Below are positions 50,150 to 61,733 of a stretch of DNA of 64,000 nucleotides, in pieces. The stretch's first letter is position 1. The number at the start of each line of letters is the position of its first letter. The notes beneath the pieces are model-generated. The model did no database searches. It was not told where the DNA came from and was given only the letters and a program-made list of their open reading frames with translations. Made by a program: the position numbers and the translations under genes. Location of the stretch: the NCBI GenBank assembly GCA_902557215.1, contig CACDZM010000002.1:123679-187678 (forward strand). Reading direction: 5' to 3'. The stretch is from an uncultured Pelagibacteraceae bacterium. Lineage in GTDB: Bacteria > Pseudomonadota > Alphaproteobacteria > Pelagibacterales > Pelagibacteraceae.

Positions 50150-51766
50150 ATGAGTCATTACGATACCAATCTAGACAAAAATAATGCAAATTATGTTCCT
50201 TTAACTCCTTTAACTTTCATCAAAAGAGCTAAAGAAATTTATCCAAATTATGAAGCTGTAATATATGAAGATCGAAAATATTCATGGAGTGAGATTTATA
50301 AACGGACTGTTAAATTTGCGAGCGCACTAAACAAAATTGGCATTAAAAAAGGTGACACTGTCTCATTTTTAGCTTTCAACACTCCTGAAATTTTTGAGGG
50401 TCATTATTCCGTGCCAATGACAGGTGCAGTTTTGAATACAATTAATATAAGATTAGATGCTAAAACAATTGCTTATATTCTAGATCATAGTGAAGCGAAA
50501 GTATTAGTTGTAGATAGACAGCTACATATAGAAGTTAAGAAAGCATTAAGTGTTCTAAAAAAAAAAATTACCATCATTGATATTGTTGATAAATTTGCTG
50601 ATCAATCTAAGTGTGAAAAAATTGGCGATTTAGAGTATGAAAGCTTTTTAAATACTGGTGATGAAGATTATAACTGGAAAATGCCAGAAGATGAGTGGCA
50701 AGCAATATCTTTGAGTTATACATCTGGAACCACAGGCAACCCTAAAGGGGTAGTCTATCATCACAGGGGATCATATTTGATGTCTACTGGAAGTGCTGTT
50801 GCATGGAATATGCCTAATAGATTAAACTTTTTGACTATTGTGCCAATGTTTCATTGTAATGGCTGGGGGTATCCATGGACTGTTCCAATGTTAAATGGAA
50901 GAACGATTTGTCTAAGAAATATCGATATAAAAAAGATATTTGAATTAATTGATAAATATAACGTTACTCATTTCGGTGGCGCTCCTATCGTATTAAATAT
51001 GATTACAGGTGCTCCTGAAGCTGACAGAAAAAAATTAAACCATAAAGTTTATGTACTCACAGCTGGAGCTCCTCCACCAAGCATTATATTCAAAAAAATG
51101 AAAGAGCTTGGATTTGAGGTAATGCATGTTTATGGATTAACCGAAACTTATGGACATGTCACCCAATGTGCATGGAATGATGAATGGAATAACTTTGATG
51201 AGGAAAAACAAAACGAAATAAAAGCGAGACAAGGAGTAAGGTACCCTAATACTGAGGGAATATCAGTGATGGATCCAGAAACAATGAAAGAAGTACCCAA
51301 AGATGGAAAAACAATTGGCGAGATTATGATTAAAGGAAATGTTGTGATGAAAGGGTATTTCAAGGACAAAGATGCAACCAACAAAGCTATGGACGGTGGA
51401 TGGTTTCATTCTGGTGATTTAGCAGTAATGCATTCTGATGGTTACGTCAAAATTCAAGACAGATCTAAAGACATAATTATTTCAGGAGGAGAAAATATAT
51501 CCTCAATAGAAATAGAAAATACTTTAGCAAAGCACCCTTCGGTTTCGATAGCTGCAGTAGTTGCTAAGCCTGACCAAAAATGGGGTGAGGTTCCATGTGC
51601 GTTTATTGAATTAGTAAAAGATAAGCTAGCTACTGAGAAAGAATTAATCAGTTTTTGTAAAGAAACCCTTGCCGGATTTAAAGTTCCAAAGCAAGTTATT
51701 TTTTGTGAGCTACCAAAAACTTCGACTGGAAAAATTCAAAAATTTGAGTTAAGAAAAAAATTTTAA
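50150..51766 (+). CDS. dmdB: AMP-dependent CoA ligase, 3-methylmercaptopropionyl-CoA ligase (DmdB-like)
   Basis: This 538-residue acyl-CoA synthetase is of the fatty-acyl/MMPA ligase group. Motifs are YTSGTTGNPKGVVYHH (P-loop-like A3), the MFHCNGWGYPWTVPML segment, HVYGLTETYGHVTQC (A5), GWFHSGDLAVMHSDGYVKIQ (A7), DRSKDIIISGGENISSIEIE (A8) and the final KTSTGKIQKFELRK with the adenylation Lys (A10). DmdB activates 3-methylmercaptopropionate formed by DmdA, and its neighbours support this use here. It follows dmdC with no gap and precedes dmdA by 13 bases. Confidence 0.9.
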   Translation: MSHYDTNLDKNNANYVPLTPLTFIKRAKEIYPNYEAVIYEDRKYSWSEIYKRTVKFASALNKIGIKKGDTVSFLAFNTPEIFEGHYSVPMTGAVLNTINIRLDAKTIAYILDHSEAKVLVVDRQLHIEVKKALSVLKKKITIIDIVDKFADQSKCEKIGDLEYESFLNTGDEDYNWKMPEDEWQAISLSYTSGTTGNPKGVVYHHRGSYLMSTGSAVAWNMPNRLNFLTIVPMFHCNGWGYPWTVPMLNGRTICLRNIDIKKIFELIDKYNVTHFGGAPIVLNMITGAPEADRKKLNHKVYVLTAGAPPPSIIFKKMKELGFEVMHVYGLTETYGHVTQCAWNDEWNNFDEEKQNEIKARQGVRYPNTEGISVMDPETMKEVPKDGKTIGEIMIKGNVVMKGYFKDKDATNKAMDGGWFHSGDLAVMHSDGYVKIQDRSKDIIISGGENISSIEIENTLAKHPSVSIAAVVAKPDQKWGEVPCAFIELVKDKLATEKELISFCKETLAGFKVPKQVIFCELPKTSTGKIQKFELRKKF

Positions 51767-51779
51767 GAACATATTTTAG

Positions 51780-52889
51780 ATGAAAAGTTACCCAATTACA
51801 AAATCGAGAAGAGTAAGGAGTACACCTTTTACATCTAGAATAGAAAAACAAGGAGTTACAGCTTATACAGTTTATAACCACATGTTATTACCAGCTGCAT
51901 TTGGCTCAATAGAGGATTCATGTGAACATCTTAAAAAAGATGTGCAAGTTTGGGATGTAGCTGCTGAGAGACAAGTCGAAATTTTTGGTGAGGATGCAGC
52001 AAATCTTGTACAATTAATGACTTGTAGAGATTTATCGAAATCAAAAATAGGGAGATGCTATTATTGTCCAATAATAGATGATAACGGTAACTTAGTAAAT
52101 GATCCTGTAATTTTAAAGTTAGCTGAAAATAGATGGTGGATTTCAATAGCAGACTCAGATGTTATATTTTTTGCAAAAGGTTTAGCTGCAGGTAATAATT
52201 TTAAAGTTGAAATTTTCGAACCTAATGTTGATATCATTGCTATTCAGGGACCAAAATCATTTGCTTTGATGGAAAAAGTTTTTGGCAAAAAGATAATAGA
52301 ATTGAAGTTTTTTGGTTTTGATTATTTTGATTTTAAAGGAACAAAACATTTAATTGCAAGATCTGGGTGGTCAAAACAAGGTGGTTTTGAGATCTATATA
52401 GAAAATACAGAGTCAGGCCTAGATTTATACGATTATTTTTTTGAAATTGGTAAAGAGTTTAATTTGAAACCTGGATGCCCAAATCTTATAGAAAGAATTG
52501 AAAGTGGTCTTCTTTCTTATGGAAATGATTTTGACAATAACGATAATCCTTTTCAATGTGGTTTTGAAAAATACGTCAATTTAGATTCTCAGGTGACTTT
52601 TTTAGGAAAAGAAAAATTAAAGAAAATAAAAAAGGAGGGAATAAAGCGAAAATTAATGGGTGTTCACCTTGAAACGGATAAAATTAGTTTAACCAAATCT
52701 TTAAAGATTACAGATAATGAGGGTAACCTGATGGGTGAGCTAAGATCTGCTTGTTATTCTCCTCATTTTAAAGAAGTTATAGGAATTGCAATGATTAATG
52801 AGCCATACTGTAAATCGTCCGTAAAGGGCAAGTTAAAAATTGATGGAAATTCCGTTAGTGTTAAAGTTTGCGATTTACCTTTCATCTAG
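51780..52889 (+). CDS. dmdA: DMSP demethylase DmdA
   Basis: DmdA removes a methyl group from dimethylsulfoniopropionate, passing it to tetrahydrofolate and leaving 3-methylmercaptopropionate. The 369 residues have the GcvT/aminomethyltransferase fold and the length I recall for the Pelagibacter ubique enzyme. Family stretches: [89 protein letters not shown], and the C-terminal [20 protein letters not shown]. Adjacent dmdB and dmdC complete the route to methanethiol apart from DmdD. Which DmdD-type hydratase is used cannot be told from this window. Confidence 0.95.
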   Translation: MKSYPITKSRRVRSTPFTSRIEKQGVTAYTVYNHMLLPAAFGSIEDSCEHLKKDVQVWDVAAERQVEIFGEDAANLVQLMTCRDLSKSKIGRCYYCPIIDDNGNLVNDPVILKLAENRWWISIADSDVIFFAKGLAAGNNFKVEIFEPNVDIIAIQGPKSFALMEKVFGKKIIELKFFGFDYFDFKGTKHLIARSGWSKQGGFEIYIENTESGLDLYDYFFEIGKEFNLKPGCPNLIERIESGLLSYGNDFDNNDNPFQCGFEKYVNLDSQVTFLGKEKLKKIKKEGIKRKLMGVHLETDKISLTKSLKITDNEGNLMGELRSACYSPHFKEVIGIAMINEPYCKSSVKGKLKIDGNSVSVKVCDLPFI

Positions 52890-52904
52890 TATAAAAGCTA
52901 GATC

Positions 52905-53912
52905 ATGAATATTGCAATAGTAGGAGCAACAGGAAATGTTGGTAGAAAAACTTTAGAACTTCTTGAGAAAAGAAATTTATCTATTGATCATTTATATTTG
53001 GTTGCTTCCTCAAAAAGTTCTGGAAAAAAAATAAGTTTTAAAGGAAAAGACCATGAAGTTTTTGACCTAGAAACCTTTGACTTTTCTAAAGTAAAAATAT
53101 CTTTTTTTGCTGCAGGAGGAATTATCTCAGAAAGATTTGCAGAAAAAGCAGCAAAACATTGTTTAGTTATTGATAATTCAAGTTATTATAGAATGGATCC
53201 AGATGTACCTTTAGTTGTTCCACAAGTAAATTCTAATGATTTGAAAAACATAAAAAAAAATATTATAGCAAATCCAAACTGCTCGACAGCTCAGTTAGTA
53301 ATTGCTTTAAAACCATTACATGATTTATTTGTAATAAAAAGAGTAGTCGTTTCTACATATCAATCAGTATCAGGTGGTGGTAAAGCACCTATGGATGAAT
53401 TAATTGAACAAACAAAATTAGTTTTAAGTAAAAAAAAAGTTAAATCCGAAAATTTTACTAAACAAATAGCATTTAATGCAATTCCTCATATTGATGTATT
53501 TTCGAATGATGGTTATACGAAAGAGGAATTAAAAATGAGCAACGAGACAAAAAAAATTTTGGATGATAAAATTAACTTGACAGCAACATGCGTGAGATTA
53601 CCAATATCTGTATCTCATTCTGAGTCAGTTAATTTGCAATTTGAAAAGCCATTTTCTCTAGAAAAAGTAAAAGAGGCACTAAATGACTTTGAAGGTTGCA
53701 AAGTGATAGATCAAAGAGAAGATGGTGGATATATAACACCTTTGGAGGCAGAAGGAAAAGACGAGACGTTTATTTCAAGAATAAGGGAGGATCATACGAT
53801 TAAAAATGGATTAAATCTTTGGATTGTTTCTGATAATCTTCTAAGAGGCGCGGCTTTGAATGCAGTAGAAATAGCAGAAAGATTAATTAAAAATAATTTT
53901 TATGGAAAATAA
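52905..53912 (+). CDS. asd: Aspartate-semialdehyde dehydrogenase
   Basis: Asd reduces aspartyl phosphate to aspartate semialdehyde for lysine, threonine and methionine. The 335 residues contain the Rossmann motif VGATGNVGRKTLELL, SSKSSGKKISFKGKDHEV, the catalytic Cys in ANPNCSTAQLVIALKPL, VSTYQSVSGGGKAPMDEL, RLPISVSHSESV, and the ending RGAALNAVEIAERL. Its position between dmdA and sdhC is a matter of genome packing; the gene overlaps sdhC by 11 bases. Confidence 0.96.
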   Translation: MNIAIVGATGNVGRKTLELLEKRNLSIDHLYLVASSKSSGKKISFKGKDHEVFDLETFDFSKVKISFFAAGGIISERFAEKAAKHCLVIDNSSYYRMDPDVPLVVPQVNSNDLKNIKKNIIANPNCSTAQLVIALKPLHDLFVIKRVVVSTYQSVSGGGKAPMDELIEQTKLVLSKKKVKSENFTKQIAFNAIPHIDVFSNDGYTKEELKMSNETKKILDDKINLTATCVRLPISVSHSESVNLQFEKPFSLEKVKEALNDFEGCKVIDQREDGGYITPLEAEGKDETFISRIREDHTIKNGLNLWIVSDNLLRGAALNAVEIAERLIKNNFYGK

Positions 53913-54285
53913 AGAACCTTTATCACCTCATATTCAGATTTATAAGTGGCATATTTCATCATTGGTATCCATCTCACATAGAATAACAGGAATAATTAAT
54001 ATAATTGTAATTACCTTTATTTGTTTGTTAGCTTCTCTCCTTGTTCTTGGTCATAATAGTTATGAAATGATTAATTTATTTTTAATTTCAAAAATAGGAA
54101 AATTTTTTATTCTAGGAATCACATGGTCTTTTTGTTTTCAAGTTTTAAGTGAGATTAGACATTTAATTATGGATTTGGGTTACGGGTTTGAACTAAAGAC
54201 AACAAAAATAACTGGTTTAATTGTTATATTTGGATCAGTATTGTTAACTGTGGTTTTTTTTTTAATTGCAAAAAATTTTTTATAA
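53902..54285 (+). CDS. sdhC: Succinate dehydrogenase cytochrome b556 subunit
   Basis: SdhC anchors succinate dehydrogenase in the inner membrane and binds heme b and ubiquinone. The 127 residues show the family motifs PLSPHIQIYKWHISSLVSI with SHRITG (heme/quinone region) and the GIRHLIMD-like IRHLIMDLGYGFELKTT containing the heme-ligand His, with three membrane helices. It is the first gene of sdhCDAB and overlaps asd by 11 bases, so sdh may read through from asd. Confidence 0.93.
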   Translation: MENKEPLSPHIQIYKWHISSLVSISHRITGIINIIVITFICLLASLLVLGHNSYEMINLFLISKIGKFFILGITWSFCFQVLSEIRHLIMDLGYGFELKTTKITGLIVIFGSVLLTVVFFLIAKNFL

Positions 54286-54286
54286 A

Positions 54287-54610
54287 ATGATTGACGCAAC
54301 AAAAAAATGGATTTTTTTAAAAATTAGTGGCGCAATATTAGTTCCGTCAATGTTATGGTTTATTATAAATTTTATAAAAATTTATGACCAAGAATATTCA
54401 GTTATGGTTAATTTTTTTGCAAACCCGTTGTCTAATTTTTTATTTAGCTTATTTATTATTAACGCGTATTTCTTTTCTGCTTTGAGCATTAGTGAGGTTT
54501 TTGAGGATTATATTAAAAATGAAAAAATCAAAAATGTCGCAAAGAGACTTTTATATACATCAGCAGTGGTAATTCCTTTAATTACAATTATATTAATAAA
54601 TAATTTATGA
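54287..54610 (+). CDS. sdhD: Succinate dehydrogenase membrane anchor subunit
   Basis: SdhD is the second three-helix anchor of complex II. About 107 residues from [18 protein letters not shown]; helices at about 12-32, 43-65 and 80-105 with the [18 protein letters not shown] stretch, where E. coli has the conserved H-x-x-x-G-x-x-x-x-x-x-DY region. The expected His is replaced here by Phe/Ser-type residues, so heme ligation may rest on SdhC alone. The track's TTG start lies inside sdhC; I use the ATG one base after the sdhC stop. Divergence of SdhD is common; position between sdhC and sdhA is decisive. Confidence 0.85.
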   Translation: MIDATKKWIFLKISGAILVPSMLWFIINFIKIYDQEYSVMVNFFANPLSNFLFSLFIINAYFFSALSISEVFEDYIKNEKIKNVAKRLLYTSAVVIPLITIILINNL

Positions 54611-56382
54611 GTTCATATAAAATAATAGATCATGAATATGATGTAGTAGTATTGGGAGCTGGAGGCTCCGGTTTGAGAGCTGCTGTTGGTTTGAGTGAAG
54701 CTGGCTTAAAAACTGCATGTATTTCAAAAGTTTTTCCTACAAGAAGCCATACGTCTGCTGCTCAAGGTGGTATTTCTGCTGCTCTTGGAAATATGGGTGA
54801 AGATGATTGGCGTTGGCACATGTATGATACTGTGAAAGGAGCTGATTGGTTAGGCGATCAAGACAGTATTGAGTATTTGTGTAAAGAAGCACCTAAAGCA
54901 GTTATAGAGTTAGAAAAATATGGAGTTCCTTTTAGTAGAACAGAGGACGGAAAAATCTACCAAAGACCATTTGGTGGAATGACTAAAAATTATGGTAATG
55001 GAATTGTTCAAAGAACTTGTGCAGCTGCAGATAGGACTGGCCATGCAATTTTACATACTTTGTATGGACAAGCCCTGAAACATAAAACAGAGTTTTTCAT
55101 AGAGTATTTTGCATTAGATTTACTGATGAAAGATGGTGAGTGCAAAGGTTTAATTGCATGGAACTTAAATGATGGAACTATTCACAGATTTAGATCTCAC
55201 TCAGTAATCATTGCTACAGGTGGTTATGGCAAAGTTTACTATTCTGCAACTTCTGCACATACTTGTACTGGTGATGGAAATGCTATGGTTTTAAGAGCAG
55301 GATTACCATTGCAAGATATGGAATTTGTACAGTTTCATCCAACCGGAATATATGGTCATGGAACACTTATAACAGAAGGAGCAAGAGGTGAAGGAGGATA
55401 TCTTACGAACTCTAAAGGTGAGAGGTTTATGGAAAGATACGCACCTAAAGCTAAAGATTTGGCATCTAGAGATGTAGTAAGTAGATCAATGTCAATAGAA
55501 ATAAATGAAGGTAGAGGAGTTGGAAAAGATAAAGACCACGTCCATCTAAATTTAAGTCACTTAGATAAAGAGGTTATAGAAAGTAGATTACCAGGGATAA
55601 CAGACGCTGCAAGATTATTTGCTAACGTAGATGTAACTAAAGATCCAATTCCAGTAGTACCAACTGTACATTATAATATGGGTGGAATTCCAACTAATTA
55701 TAAAGGCGAGGTTCTAACAGTTAATGGCTCTGAAAAAGTAGTTCCAGGTCTAATGGCAATAGGTGAAGCAGCATGTGTTTCAGTTCATGGCGCAAATAGA
55801 CTAGGTTCTAACTCGTTAATCGATCTTGTAGTTTTTGGAAGAGCAGCCGCAAAAAGAGCTGCAGAATTGATTAAGCCAGGAACACCTCACGAAGAAATTG
55901 GAGAGTCTGAAACGCAAAAATGTCTTGATAGGTTTGACAGAATTAGGAATGCGGATGGAGAAATAGGGACTGCAGAACTAAGACTATCAATGCAAAAAAC
56001 AATGCAATCGAAATGTGCGGTTTTTAGAACTGAAAAAACACTTAAAGAAGGGGTTGACGAAATAAGAAAAACTTATGATGGATTAGAGTCTTTATCCGTA
56101 AAAGATAAATCATTAATATTTAACACTGATCTAGTTGAAACTTTAGAGTTTGATAATTTAATTAGACAGGCAGTTGCAACTGTAGACTCAGCCTATCACA
56201 GAAAAGAAAGTAGAGGAGCTCATGCAAGAGAGGATTTCCCAAAAAGAGATGACGAAAAATTTATGCAACATACTCTTGCCTGGTGTAATGGCAAAGAGAC
56301 AAAAATAAGCTATCGTGAAGTTCATAAATCAACATTGACTAATGATGTACAATATTTTCCTCCACAAGAGCGAGTTTATTAA
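54607..56382 (+). CDS. sdhA: Succinate dehydrogenase flavoprotein subunit
   Basis: SdhA holds covalent FAD and oxidises succinate to fumarate. The 591 residues show the dinucleotide site [16 protein letters not shown], the flavinylation His in [52 protein letters not shown] and [20 protein letters not shown], followed by the helical C-terminus ending in PPQERVY. It overlaps sdhD by four bases and shares one base with the sdhB start. Confidence 0.98.
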   Translation: MSSYKIIDHEYDVVVLGAGGSGLRAAVGLSEAGLKTACISKVFPTRSHTSAAQGGISAALGNMGEDDWRWHMYDTVKGADWLGDQDSIEYLCKEAPKAVIELEKYGVPFSRTEDGKIYQRPFGGMTKNYGNGIVQRTCAAADRTGHAILHTLYGQALKHKTEFFIEYFALDLLMKDGECKGLIAWNLNDGTIHRFRSHSVIIATGGYGKVYYSATSAHTCTGDGNAMVLRAGLPLQDMEFVQFHPTGIYGHGTLITEGARGEGGYLTNSKGERFMERYAPKAKDLASRDVVSRSMSIEINEGRGVGKDKDHVHLNLSHLDKEVIESRLPGITDAARLFANVDVTKDPIPVVPTVHYNMGGIPTNYKGEVLTVNGSEKVVPGLMAIGEAACVSVHGANRLGSNSLIDLVVFGRAAAKRAAELIKPGTPHEEIGESETQKCLDRFDRIRNADGEIGTAELRLSMQKTMQSKCAVFRTEKTLKEGVDEIRKTYDGLESLSVKDKSLIFNTDLVETLEFDNLIRQAVATVDSAYHRKESRGAHAREDFPKRDDEKFMQHTLAWCNGKETKISYREVHKSTLTNDVQYFPPQERVY

Positions 56383-57161
56383 TGGTTCAATTAAATTTAC
56401 CTGAAAATTCAAAAGTTAAAAAAGGTAAATATTTTAAAGACACAACAGGTTCAAAAAATCTTAAAAAAGTAAACATCTATAGATGGGACCCATCCTCAGG
56501 AGAAAACCCAAGAATTGATACTTATGAGGTTGATATGGATAATTGTCCCTCAAAAGTGCTTGATATTTTAAATAAGATAAAAAATGAGATAGATCCAACT
56601 CTAGCATATAGAAGATCCTGTGCACACGGAGTTTGTGGTTCATGTGCAATGAACATGGGGGGTAAAAATGGCCTTGCATGCACAACACCGCATGCAGGAA
56701 TAGAGGGTGATATTGATATTTATCCTCTACCTCATTTAAAAGTGAAAAAAGATTTAATTGGTGACCTAGATGGTTTGTACAAACAATATAAGTCAATCGA
56801 ACCTTGGTTAAAATCAAACTCTAAATCAGAAACAAAGGAAATTTATCAATCAAAAGAAGATAGAGCAAAGTTAGATGGTGCTTATGAGTGTATAATGTGT
56901 GCATGTTGTTCAACGTCATGCCCTAGCTATTGGTGGAATGGGGATAAATATTTAGGTCCAGCTGTTTTACTACAAGCTTATAGATGGATTATAGATAGTA
57001 GAGATGATGAAAGACAAGCTAGGTTAAAAAAGGTTGCTGATGAGCTTAAACTTTATCGTTGTCATACAATTCTTAACTGTACAAGTGCTTGTCCTAAAGG
57101 ATTAAACCCTGCAAAAGCTATAGCTGAAATAAAAAAAATGTTAGCAACAGCTAATATTTAA
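56382..57161 (+). CDS. sdhB: Succinate dehydrogenase iron-sulfur subunit
   Basis: SdhB carries electrons from FAD to quinone through three FeS clusters. The 259 residues contain the [2Fe-2S] ligands [18 protein letters not shown] plus a later Cys in GLACTTP, the [4Fe-4S] motif [16 protein letters not shown], and the [3Fe-4S]/[4Fe-4S] segment [18 protein letters not shown] 40-base spacer separates it from mmsA. Confidence 0.98.
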   Translation: MVQLNLPENSKVKKGKYFKDTTGSKNLKKVNIYRWDPSSGENPRIDTYEVDMDNCPSKVLDILNKIKNEIDPTLAYRRSCAHGVCGSCAMNMGGKNGLACTTPHAGIEGDIDIYPLPHLKVKKDLIGDLDGLYKQYKSIEPWLKSNSKSETKEIYQSKEDRAKLDGAYECIMCACCSTSCPSYWWNGDKYLGPAVLLQAYRWIIDSRDDERQARLKKVADELKLYRCHTILNCTSACPKGLNPAKAIAEIKKMLATANI

Positions 57162-57201
57162 ACAATAGACTAACAAGTATTTTTACTCTAAAAGATCGTT
57201 C

Positions 57202-59660
<2,459 letters not shown>

Positions 59661-59664
59661 AATA

Positions 59665-60825
59665 ATGAATATACATGAACATCAAGCTAAACAGATTTTA
59701 AAAAAATTTGGTGTGCCAGTTCCGGAGGGAGTATTTGGATTAACAGTCGAGGAACTTTTAGAGAAATGCAAGTCATTAAAAACAAAAAAGTACGTTTTAA
59801 AAGCCCAAATTCATGCAGGTGGTCGAGGAAAAGCTGGGGGCGTTAAAATTTTAGATAATTTAAGTGAACTTGAAAAATCAGCAAAAGAGCTTTTTGGCAA
59901 GAAATTAATAACACATCAAACAGGACCAGAGGGAAGGGAAGTAAAAAGACTTTATGTTGAGGAGTCATCAAATATCGACAAAGAATTTTATTTATCTTGT
60001 TTAGTAGACAGAGCGTCTTCAAAAATTGCCTTTATTTCTAGTGATCAAGGTGGAGTGGATATTGAGGAAGTGGCAAGTAAATCGCCTGATAAAATTTTAA
60101 CAACTAAAGTTGAATTAAAAGAGGAAATTTCTGATGAAGAGTGTGAAACTATTATTAAGATTTTTCAATTAAAAGGAAATTCAAAAAATGAGGCAATTTT
60201 TTTGATTAAATCTATTTATAAAATGTTTGTTAAAACAGATGCAAATATGGTTGAAATAAACCCCTTAATTCTTACGAAAGAAGAAAAAATTATTTGTTTA
60301 GATGCTAAAGTAAATTTTGACAGCAATGCTCTATTTAGGCAACCAGAAATTTTAGAATTAAGAGATTTGAATGAAGAAGAACCTGCAGAAATTGAAGCCA
60401 GCAAACATGATCTAGCATATATAAAATTAGATGGAAATATCGGGTGTATGGTTAATGGTGCCGGTTTAGCTATGGCCACAATGGACATAATTAAACAATA
60501 TGGAGAAGAGCCAGCAAATTTTTTAGATGTTGGAGGAGGAGCCTCTAAAGAAAAAGTTTCTGCTGCATTTAAGATTATTTTGTCTGATAAAAATGTAAGA
60601 GGAATTTTGATTAATATTTTTGGCGGTATTATGAGATGTGATGTCCTCGCTCAAGGTGTAGTGGATGCAGCAAAAGAAATTAATATTGAAGTTCCACTAG
60701 TTGTAAGATTAGCCGGTACAAATTTTAAAGAGGGTAAAGAAATTTTAGATAATTCAGGTTTAAAATTAATTTCTGCTGAAAACCTTGACGATGCAGCAAA
60801 AAAGATTGTTGAGGCTATAAAATAA
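59665..60825 (+). CDS. sucC: Succinyl-CoA synthetase subunit beta
   Basis: SucC is the nucleotide-grasp subunit of the enzyme that makes ATP (or GTP) from succinyl-CoA. Its 386 residues include NIHEHQAKQILKKFGVPVPE, VLKAQIHAGGRGKAGGVKI, VEINPLILT, GNIGCMVNGAGLAMATMDI and IFGGIMRCDVLAQGVV. sucD begins on the next base after the stop. Confidence 0.98.
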   Translation: MNIHEHQAKQILKKFGVPVPEGVFGLTVEELLEKCKSLKTKKYVLKAQIHAGGRGKAGGVKILDNLSELEKSAKELFGKKLITHQTGPEGREVKRLYVEESSNIDKEFYLSCLVDRASSKIAFISSDQGGVDIEEVASKSPDKILTTKVELKEEISDEECETIIKIFQLKGNSKNEAIFLIKSIYKMFVKTDANMVEINPLILTKEEKIICLDAKVNFDSNALFRQPEILELRDLNEEEPAEIEASKHDLAYIKLDGNIGCMVNGAGLAMATMDIIKQYGEEPANFLDVGGGASKEKVSAAFKIILSDKNVRGILINIFGGIMRCDVLAQGVVDAAKEINIEVPLVVRLAGTNFKEGKEILDNSGLKLISAENLDDAAKKIVEAIK

Positions 60826-61701
60826 ATGTCAGTTTTAGTAAATAAGAACACTAGACTAATTTGCCAAGGTTTTACTGGTTCACACGGTACTTTTCATTCT
60901 GAACAAGCTATCAAATACGGAACAAAATTAGTTGGTGGTGTTACTCCTAGAAAAGGTGGTCAAAAACATTTAGGATTACCTGTTTTTAATACGGTAAGAG
61001 AGGCGAAAGATGCTGAGAATGCTAATGCTTCCATGATTTATGTACCAGCTAAATTTGCAGCTGAAGCAATTATTGAGTCAATTGATGCATCAATTGAATT
61101 GATTGTTTGTATTACTGAGGGTATTCCCATCCAAGATATGTTAAAAGTGAAACAAAGATTATCAAAATCAAAAAGTAGATTAATAGGTCCAAATTGCCCA
61201 GGAATTATTACTCCAGAGGAATGTAAGATTGGAATAATGCCAGGTAATATTCATAAAAAAGGAAGCGTGGGAATAGTATCAAGATCTGGTACTTTAACTT
61301 ATGAAGCGGTTGCTCAAACTACTGAAAATGGTTTAGGCCAATCGACTTGTATTGGAATAGGTGGTGATCCTATTAACGGTACAAATTTTATAGATTGTTT
61401 AGATTTATTTTTAAATGATGAGGAAACACAGTCTATACTAATGATTGGAGAAATTGGAGGAACTGCAGAGGAAGAAGCCGCAGACTTCGTAAAGAATCAT
61501 AAAATAAAAAAACCAATTGTTGGATTTATTGCTGGTATCACAGCTCCACCAGGAAGAAGGATGGGTCACGCTGGTGCAATAATTTCTGGAGGTAAGGGAG
61601 GTGCAGAGGAAAAAATGAAAAAGATGGAAGAATGTGGAATAACTATGGCAAACTCACCCTCAAAAATTGGAAAAACATTGTTCAATAAATTGTCTAATTG
61701 A
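60826..61701 (+). CDS. sucD: Succinyl-CoA synthetase subunit alpha
   Basis: SucD binds CoA and carries the phosphohistidine intermediate. Its 291 residues include the CoA-binding [82 protein letters not shown], and the catalytic His in [16 protein letters not shown]. It abuts sucC, and sucA follows after 32 bases. Confidence 0.98.
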   Translation: MSVLVNKNTRLICQGFTGSHGTFHSEQAIKYGTKLVGGVTPRKGGQKHLGLPVFNTVREAKDAENANASMIYVPAKFAAEAIIESIDASIELIVCITEGIPIQDMLKVKQRLSKSKSRLIGPNCPGIITPEECKIGIMPGNIHKKGSVGIVSRSGTLTYEAVAQTTENGLGQSTCIGIGGDPINGTNFIDCLDLFLNDEETQSILMIGEIGGTAEEEAADFVKNHKIKKPIVGFIAGITAPPGRRMGHAGAIISGGKGGAEEKMKKMEECGITMANSPSKIGKTLFNKLSN

Positions 61702-61733
61702 AATATTTTTCGCTAGGTTTATATTAATTACAA

